Positions 1 to 6,500 of a stretch of DNA of 9,754 nucleotides are shown in pieces (within the stretch, counting starts at the first letter, position 1; every line of letters starts with the position of its first letter). Location of the stretch: the NCBI RefSeq assembly GCF_004138495.1, contig NZ_ML142852.1, positions 381,861 to 391,614 of the forward strand, given 5' to 3'. The DNA is from Phytoactinopolyspora endophytica. GTDB taxonomy: Bacteria > Actinomycetota > Actinomycetes > Jiangellales > Jiangellaceae. Both the position numbers and the translations under genes were made by a program. The notes under the pieces were generated by a model. That model saw only the letters and a program-made list of their open reading frames with translations. It did no database searches and had not been told where the DNA came from.

Positions 1-66
1 GCGGCCGACCGGCGCGCCGACCTGCAGCCCACGGCACCGGCCTCTGACCAGGCGACGAGTCCGAGA

Positions 67-3000
67 CTACGGGAGCTCGTCGACGTCCAGCCCGCCGCCG
101 AGCGCGAACTCGGCGGCGAAGGTGCTCTCGCCGAGAGCCGCTCGTGCCCGGCGGCTGATCCGGTCGACATCACCGCGCTCCGCAGCCGGGGCCGGCGCCG
201 ACGCCGCCTGGCGCGCGGCGGCCGCGGCACCGAGCAGCCTGGCCCCGTAGCCGGGCTCATCGCTCAGGACGGCCGCGCCGGACAGCCCTTCCAGCGCCAG
301 TGCGACGGCCCGGACGTCGCCCGTCGTGCGCGCCGTGGCCAGCCCTTCCGTATGCAGTTCGCGCGCCGACGCGGCGTCGCCCCGCAACTCGGCGACGAAA
401 CCCAGCTCGGCGAGGACCAGGGCGGTTCCGGGAAGATGACCGGTGCGACGGTGCCAGTCGAGCAGATCTCGAAGCCGCTCCTCGGCGAGGTCAAGGTGGC
501 CCTGCCGGCGGTCGCCGAGGGCCAACCCGATGGCGGCGAAAGCCGCGGCCGCACCGTCCGACTGGTTCTCCGCGAGGCCTAGTGCTCGCTGATGGTATTC
601 CGCCGCCTCGGCGAAGTCCTCGACGAGCAGTGACGTCCGGCCGAGACTAGCCAGCTGCATCGACACCGCCGGCCAGAGTTCCACGTCCTCGGCGATGCGG
701 AGCGCGCCCCGGTGCAGCCGAACGGCGTGTGCGTAGTCGCCGCTAATCTCTGCCAGCACACCGAGCAGATGCATCGGTTGGAGCCGTCCCCAGCGATCGC
801 CGAGCTCATCGAACAGCTTGAGTGACTCTTCGCTGTCGCGTCTGACCGCTGGCAGGTCACCTTCGACAAGCGCGTGTTCGGCACGGGTGAACAACGCCGC
901 GGCGATCCCCCAACGGTCGCCGAGCTTCCGGAAGCCGGCCAGGGCGCCGGACACCAGCTGCTTGCCCACCGCCATGTCGCCCCAGCCCAGCATGGTGAAA
1001 GCGCACAGCCATCGCGCGCGTGCTTGTCCGGCCTGATCATCGATCGTGTCGTAACGCCCGAGTACGGCCTCGCGCCGGGCCACCGGATCGTCCCGAAGGT
1101 CGGTGAAGGCGACGCCGGCCAACCATGCCGATGCCTGTGCTCGAGCGGAGTCGGTGGTCGTGTCCGTGGGTGGTATCTCCAATGCCACAGTCAGGCACCG
1201 GCGGGCTTCCTGGTACCGGCCTCGGAGAAACCAGTACCACGCAAGCGAGTTGACCAGGCGCAGCGCCAGCTCCGGATCGCTCATCTGCGCCGCGGTGTCC
1301 AGGGCGGCCCGTAGGTTGGCGGCCTCGTTGTCCAGGGACCGCAATGCTTGCCGCTGGCCGGTCCCGCGCAGCAACGCTCCGGCGCGCTCGGCCAGATCCG
1401 CGTAGTACACGGCATGTCTGCGCCACGCCTGCGCCGACTCACCGGCTTCCTCCAGTCGCTGCCGGGTGTAGGCCGCCACCGACTCCAGCAGCCGGTAACG
1501 GCGAGTACCTCCCTCATCCGAGACGGCGATCAACGACCGGTCGACCAAGCGCCCCAGCCCGTCGACGACGTCGGCGGCGGCGATGTCGTCATCGGTGCAG
1601 ACCTGCTCAGCGGCCTCCAGCGTGCATCCGCCGACGTGGACGGCCAGCCGGCGGAGCAGGACCTTGTCCACCGCCGACAGGCGCTGCCAGCTCCAGTCGA
1701 TCATCGCGTGGAGCGTCCGCTGCCGCTGCGGAGCCGTCCGGTGGCCGCTGCCGAGCAGTCGGAATCGGTCGTCGAGGCGCGCGGCAAGGTCGTGCACGTC
1801 CAGGGCACGGACCCGGGCGGCCGCCAGTTCCAGCGCAAGCGGGATGCCGTCCAACCGGCGGCAGATCTCCACCACAGCCGCGGCGTTGTCCGCGCTCAGG
1901 ACGAACGCCGGCGCTGCGGCTGCAGCCCGAACGATGAACAGCCGCACCGCGGCGGCCTGCGACAACTCGCCCAGCGACGCGTCCGGCTCGGGCAGTTCGA
2001 GCGGCGGCACCGGGAGCACCACTTCTTCGGGCGATCTCACCGGTTCCTGGCTCGTGACGAGCACCGACACATTGGGCGCCGTCGCCAGGAGCCGATCGAT
2101 CAGATGGGCCACCGGCTCGATCACGTGCTCGCAGTTGTCCAGCACGAGCAGGAGCTGCCGGGGACGCAGCGCCGCCGCCAGCCGGTCGATCACCCCGAGT
2201 CGTGCTGCGCCGGCTGGAACCCCCAGCGCCGAGTCCTCCCGGATGCCGAGGGTCGCCGCCACGACGGTTGCGATCGAACCGACGTCATCAGCGTCATCGG
2301 CCCCGGTGACATGATGTACCTCACCTGCCAGTTCCACCATCCAGCCGCCGTCAGCATACTGATGCTCCGCAGCCCTGGCCGCCTCGATGGCCAGTCTGGT
2401 CTTGCCTACGCCGCCCGGCCCGGTGAGCGTGACCAGCCGGGCAGTCTCCAGGGCTTTCCTCACGTCAGCGATCGCCGCGGCCCTACCGACCAATCCCCCA
2501 TCCGGCTCCGCCGACACCGCAACCGGAATGTTCGTGTTCGGTCGTGCGGCCGCCGCGACCGAGATCGTTCCGGACTCCAACGCCGGATCTCGTCGCAAGA
2601 TGGCCTGGTGGAGATCGACCAGCCCGGTGCCGGGATCGAGACCAAGCTCGTCCCGCAGACGGCGACGATACTGCTCGTATGCGTCCAACGCCTCGCTCTG
2701 CCGCCCAGAGGCGTAGAGAGCGCGTAACTGCACCGCGCGCAACCGCTCACGCAGCGGGTGCTGGAGAATCATGTCGTTCAGCTCGCCGACGAGCAGCGTG
2801 TGTTCACCCAGCTCCAGTCGCGCCTCGGCCAGGTCCTCGAACGCTACCAGCCGCTGCTCGTCCAGGCGGACGACCCAACCCCGAGCGAACTCCATGTCCC
2901 CGACCTCGCCGAGAGTGGGACCGCGCCACAACCCCAGCGCTTCGGTCAAGAGTGCGACCTTCCCGCGAGCATCTCGCGCGGCACGCGCCCGCGCGAGCAG

Positions 3001-3324
3001 CAGGCCGACCTGTCCGGCGTCGACGGCCTCGGGCGATACACAGAGCCGGTAGCCAAACGGCCCAGACTCTACGAGCTCGCGGGCCCCCGGCTCCACCGCA
3101 TCGAGCGCTCGACGCAGCTGTGACACCTTGGCATGCAAGGCGCCGGACGGGTTGCCGGGCAGCTCTTCCGCCCACAGGTCGTCGATCAGCCGATCCGCCG
3201 ACACCGGCCGGCCTTCATGGGCGAGCAAGTCGGCTAGCAGCGCCCGGACTTTGAGCCCCGGGATGGTCACGGGAATTCCGTTCAGCGGCCACACCGTCAA
3301 GGGCCCGAGCACCCCGAACCTCAT
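67..3324 (-). CDS. AfsR/SARP-like transcriptional regulator (BTAD, NB-ARC ATPase, TPR-like repeats)
   Basis: This 1085-residue protein looks like a large cytoplasmic transcription factor of the AfsR/SARP class. In that class an OmpR-like winged helix binds DNA and an ATPase plus repeat region senses a signal. Domains seen: winged helix at about 1-97 (opens MRFGVLGPLTVW, ends near GPFGYRL), BTAD at about 101-245, NB-ARC at about 275-540, and helical TPR-like repeats at about 640-1040. The NB-ARC part carries a Walker A motif GPGGVGKTR (302-310), a Walker B-like LLLVLDNCEH (391-400), VLVTSQEPVR (421-430) and GIPLALEL (493-500). The ATPase motifs look intact, so activity is likely. The length is close to that of classical AfsR (about 1000 residues). 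The ATG at 3324-3322 is preceded by a GGTGG that can serve as a ribosome binding site; TAG ends it at 67-69. It is transcribed away from the carboxylase gene across a 227 bp gap. Family assignment is firm; the target genes and signal are unknown. Confidence 0.93.
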   Translation of the reverse strand: MRFGVLGPLTVWPLNGIPVTIPGLKVRALLADLLAHEGRPVSADRLIDDLWAEELPGNPSGALHAKVSQLRRALDAVEPGARELVESGPFGYRLCVSPEAVDAGQVGLLLARARAARDARGKVALLTEALGLWRGPTLGEVGDMEFARGWVVRLDEQRLVAFEDLAEARLELGEHTLLVGELNDMILQHPLRERLRAVQLRALYASGRQSEALDAYEQYRRRLRDELGLDPGTGLVDLHQAILRRDPALESGTISVAAAARPNTNIPVAVSAEPDGGLVGRAAAIADVRKALETARLVTLTGPGGVGKTRLAIEAARAAEHQYADGGWMVELAGEVHHVTGADDADDVGSIATVVAATLGIREDSALGVPAGAARLGVIDRLAAALRPRQLLLVLDNCEHVIEPVAHLIDRLLATAPNVSVLVTSQEPVRSPEEVVLPVPPLELPEPDASLGELSQAAAVRLFIVRAAAAAPAFVLSADNAAAVVEICRRLDGIPLALELAAARVRALDVHDLAARLDDRFRLLGSGHRTAPQRQRTLHAMIDWSWQRLSAVDKVLLRRLAVHVGGCTLEAAEQVCTDDDIAAADVVDGLGRLVDRSLIAVSDEGGTRRYRLLESVAAYTRQRLEEAGESAQAWRRHAVYYADLAERAGALLRGTGQRQALRSLDNEAANLRAALDTAAQMSDPELALRLVNSLAWYWFLRGRYQEARRCLTVALEIPPTDTTTDSARAQASAWLAGVAFTDLRDDPVARREAVLGRYDTIDDQAGQARARWLCAFTMLGWGDMAVGKQLVSGALAGFRKLGDRWGIAAALFTRAEHALVEGDLPAVRRDSEESLKLFDELGDRWGRLQPMHLLGVLAEISGDYAHAVRLHRGALRIAEDVELWPAVSMQLASLGRTSLLVEDFAEAAEYHQRALGLAENQSDGAAAAFAAIGLALGDRRQGHLDLAEERLRDLLDWHRRTGHLPGTALVLAELGFVAELRGDAASARELHTEGLATARTTGDVRAVALALEGLSGAAVLSDEPGYGARLLGAAAAARQAASAPAPAAERGDVDRISRRARAALGESTFAAEFALGGGLDVDELP

Positions 3325-3396
3325 GCGTCCACCATATCCGGCCTCAGCCTGCCCCGACGCGCGGTCAGCCGCGGAGTGCGGGCGAAGCGTGGACGT

Positions 3397-3411
3397 GGCT
3401 CCGGTCGAGCC
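3397..3411. repeat. Inverted repeat in the divergent intergenic region
   Basis: GGCTC and GAGCC form perfect 5-base arms around a 5-base spacer, with two possible outer G-T wobble pairs, followed on the plus strand by GTCTTT. It could be an operator or a small hairpin. A terminator is not expected between divergent genes. Short GC-rich repeats arise often by chance in such DNA, so support is weak. Confidence 0.25.
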
Positions 3412-3470
3412 GTCTTTGGTCGGTTCCCACGAAAATCCCGCTTCAGCGCGTCATGCGATGGACGATCACC

Positions 3471-3484
3471 TTACCGGCTGGTAA
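3471..3484. promoter_or_regulatory. Candidate operator palindrome TTACC-ggct-GGTAA
   Basis: A perfect 5-base inverted repeat with a 4-base spacer lies 67 bases before the chosen carboxylase start codon. It contains A/T-rich ends in otherwise GC-rich DNA, which makes a chance GC dyad less likely. The shape resembles sites bound by dimeric TetR-type repressors of acyl-CoA and fatty acid genes in Actinobacteria. That comparison is from memory of the family and not from a search. The binding protein is unknown. Confidence 0.35.
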
Positions 3485-3534
3485 CGGAGATGCTGGAAGT
3501 GTGGCAGCGTAGCCATATTGGTCTGTCGTCCACC

Positions 3535-3542
3535 AGGTGAGG
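3535..3542 (+). promoter_or_regulatory. Ribosome binding site that sets the carboxylase start
   Basis: AGGTGAGG is a strong Shine-Dalgarno-like match and lies nine bases before the GTG at 3552. The in-frame GTG at 3537 sits inside this motif and has no Shine-Dalgarno sequence of its own. The motif therefore favours the start at 3552, giving an N-terminus MFSRVAIVNRGEAAMRL that begins directly at the biotin carboxylase fold. Confidence 0.7.
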
Positions 3543-3551
3543 CTCGTTTCG

Positions 3552-6500
3552 GTGTTCAGTCGTGTCGCGATCGTCAACCGGGGAGAGGCCGCGATGCGGC
3601 TCATCCATGCCGTCGGGGAACTCAACGCCGAGGGTGGACCGTATATCGAAACAGTGGCTCTCTACACTGACGCCGACGACACAGCCACGTTCGTGCGGGA
3701 GGCGGATCTCACCTACCGCCTCGGCCCTGCCGCGGCACGCCCCTATCTCGACCTCGCGGCGCTGGAACGCGCGCTGGTCGAGACCGGAGCCGACGCGGCG
3801 TGGGTCGGCTGGGGCTTCGTCGCTGAGGACCCCGCCTTTGCTGAGCTGTGCGAGAAGCTGGGCGTCACATTCATCGGCCCGGGTCCCGACGCGATGCGCA
3901 AGCTGGGCGACAAGATCGGCGCCAAGCTGATCGCCGAAGAGGTCGGTGTCCCGGTCGCGCCGTGGAGCCGCGGCCCGGTGGAGGACCTCGATGCGGCGCT
4001 GCGCGCGGCCGAGCGGATCGGCTATCCACTGATGCTCAAGGCGACCGCGGGCGGCGGCGGCCGTGGCATCCGCGTCGTCACGGGCCCGGACGAGCTCTCC
4101 GAGGCCTTCGAGCGCACCGGCCTGGAGGCCGAGCGCGCGTTCGGCAGCGGCGTGGTGTTCCTGGAGCGCCTGGTCACCGGCGCCCGGCACGTCGAGGTCC
4201 AGGTGATCGCCGACGGCCAGGGCACCGCCTGGGCGTTGGGCGTGCGGGACTGCTCGGTACAGCGCCGCAACCAGAAGATCATCGAAGAGTCCTCCTCGCC
4301 GGTTCTCACCCCGGAGCAGGCCGGCGAGCTGAAGGCGGCCGCCGAGCGGCTCGCGCTCGCCGTCGACTATCGCGGCGCGGGTACCGTGGAGTTCCTCTAT
4401 CACCCGAAGGATCAGCTGTTCGCCTTCCTGGAGGTGAATACCCGGCTGCAGGTCGAACATCCGATCACCGAGGCCACGACCGGGATGGATCTGGTCAAGG
4501 CGCAGCTGCACGTGGCCGCGGGCCAGAAGCTAACCGGCGTCCGGCCCACCGAGGTGGGACACGCCGTCGAGGCGCGGCTCAACGCCGAGGACCCCGACCG
4601 CGATTTCGCGCCGGCTCCGGGCCGCATCGCGCTGCTCGATCTGCCCGCCGGCCCGGGCGTCCGTGTCGATACCGGCGTCAGCGAGGGCGACCGGATCCCG
4701 GCCGACTTCGACTCGATGATCGCCAAGATCATCGCCTACGGGCGCACTCGCGGCGAGGCGCTGGCGCGGCTGCGCCGCGCGATGCGGGAGACGACCGTCG
4801 TCATTGAGGGCGGCACGACGAACAAGAGCTTCGTGCTCGATCTGCTCGACGAGCCCGAGGTGATCGACGGGAGCGCCGACACCAGCTGGATCGACCGGGT
4901 GCGAGCCGAGGGCCGGCTGGTGTCCCAGCAGCATTCCGGTGTCGCGCTGGCCGCCGCGGCGATCGAGGCCTACCGCGACAAGAAGCAGGTCGAGCTGCAG
5001 CGGCTGCTGTCCACCGCGCATGGTGGGCGCCCGCAAGTGCAGCACGAGAGCAGCCGCCCCATCGACCTCAAGCTGCGCGGCGCCGGCTACCGGCTCACCG
5101 TGGCCGAGACCGGTTCCGGCCGCTACCGGGTCGCATTCCTCACCGGCGACGAGGTGCAGACAGTCGACGTGGTGCTGGAACGATTCGACGAACACACGGG
5201 GCAGATCCACCTCAACGGACACCGGTTCCGGCTCGTTACCGGAACCCACGGACCGATCCATCAGGTCGAAGTCGACGGCGTCACGCACCGGATCAGCAGG
5301 GACGAGGGCGGTGTCGTGCGCGCCCCTGCGCCCGCCCTGGTGGTGGCCACGCCGGTCGCGCCCGGGACCGAGGTGGAGGCCGGCGCACCGGTGCTGGTGC
5401 TGGAGAGCATGAAGATGGAGACCGTGGTGCGGGCGCCGTTCCGCGCAATGCTGCGCGAGTGCGTAGTCTCCGTCGGCAGCCAGGTCGGGACCGGAGCGCC
5501 GTTGTTGCATCTCGAGCCGCTCGGCGACACCGACGCCACGGAGTCCCCCGGGGCCGCCACGGTCGACCTGCATCTTCCGGCCGATCGGGACGGGCTCTCC
5601 GCCGAACGCCGGGTGACGCGAGGTCTGGCGGACCTACGCAGCATGCTGCTCGGCTTCGACATCGATCCACGCGACGACGGCGGCGCGCTGGCGGGTTACC
5701 TCGCCGCGCGGGCGGAGCTGCCGCACCGACCGCTGGCGGCCGAGGTCGCGCTGCTGGAGGTCTTCGCCGACTTTTCCGAGCTCAGCCGCAACAAGCCGGA
5801 AGGCGAGGAGACCAAGGCTGAGACGCGGGTGCACAGCCCGCGCGAGTACTTCCACACCTACCTGCAGAGCCTCGACGCCGAGCGGGCAGGGCTGTCCGAG
5901 ACGTTCCAGCGCCGGCTCAGCCGGGTGCTGGGCCATTATGGGGTCGACGGCCTGGAGCGCACACCCGCGCTGGAGGAAGCCGTGTTCCGCGTCTTCCTCG
6001 CCCAACAGCGTGCCGGCGCCGACGCCGCGGTCATCACCACGTTGCTGCAGCAGTGGCTCACCGAAGCACCTCCGAGCGGCGAGCTGCGACAGACGGTCTC
6101 AGAGGCGCTGGAGCGGCTGATCGTCGCGACCCAGCTGCGGTTCCCGGTGATCGGGGACCTCGCGCGCAGCCTGGAGTTCCGCTGGTTCGCCCAGCCGCTG
6201 CTGCGCCGCACCCGCGCTGAGGTCTACAACGACGTCCGCCGCCAGCTGCGGTATCTCGATCAGCACCCCGACGCGACTGACCGCGATGAGCGGATAGCCG
6301 ACATGGTCGCCAGCCCCGAGCCGCTCGTGCGGCTACTGGGCCAGCGCATCGGCCGCCCCGACGCTGACGCGGGACCGCTGCTCGAAGTCCTCAGCCGCCG
6401 GTACTACCGCGAGCACGACCTATCCGATGTGCAATGCGAGCCGAGGGCAGCACGGCCGTTCGTCACGGGCGGTTACGAGCTCGACGGCGAGCCGCAGCGG

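Larger units (their letters stand above)
3325..3551. promoter_or_regulatory. Divergent intergenic region between regulator and carboxylase
   Basis: These 227 bases separate the two divergent start codons and must contain both promoters if neither lies inside a gene. No convincing -35/-10 pair with consensus hexamers was found on either strand. The best -10-like string for the carboxylase is CATATT at 3514-3519, without a good -35. On the minus strand TATGGT lies six bases before the regulator ATG, but it overlaps the likely ribosome binding site. Three short inverted repeats are present: CGCGG-tcag-CCGCG (3360-3373), GGCTC-cggtc-GAGCC (3397-3411) and TTACC-ggct-GGTAA (3471-3484). That the region is regulatory follows from the gene layout; the exact sites are inferred. 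Confidence 0.6.

Noticed and set aside
1..66. Possible gene ends at the left edge: a plus frame ending at TGA 45-47, or a minus GTG start near 38
   Set aside because: There are too few codons to distinguish coding from chance, and no motif or ribosome binding site is convincing.
1348..2727. Long plus-strand open frame opposite the regulator gene
   Set aside because: It is antisense to conserved NB-ARC and BTAD coding sequence, its translation is rich in R, Q, H and P without domain features, and such shadow frames are common in GC-rich DNA.
3325..3336. Leaderless promoter for the regulator, with TATGGT six bases before the ATG
   Set aside because: The hexamer overlaps the GGTGG ribosome binding motif and no -35 element is present at the expected distance.
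3360..3373. Inverted repeat CGCGG-tcag-CCGCG as an operator
   Set aside because: It is entirely G/C in its arms and of a size expected by chance in this composition, so it is only noted within the intergenic entry.
3471..5573. Minus-strand open frames (3471-4511 and 4530-5573) opposite the carboxylase
   Set aside because: They lie over the conserved biotin carboxylase and carrier domains, and their products are low-complexity shadows rich in R, G, H and Q.
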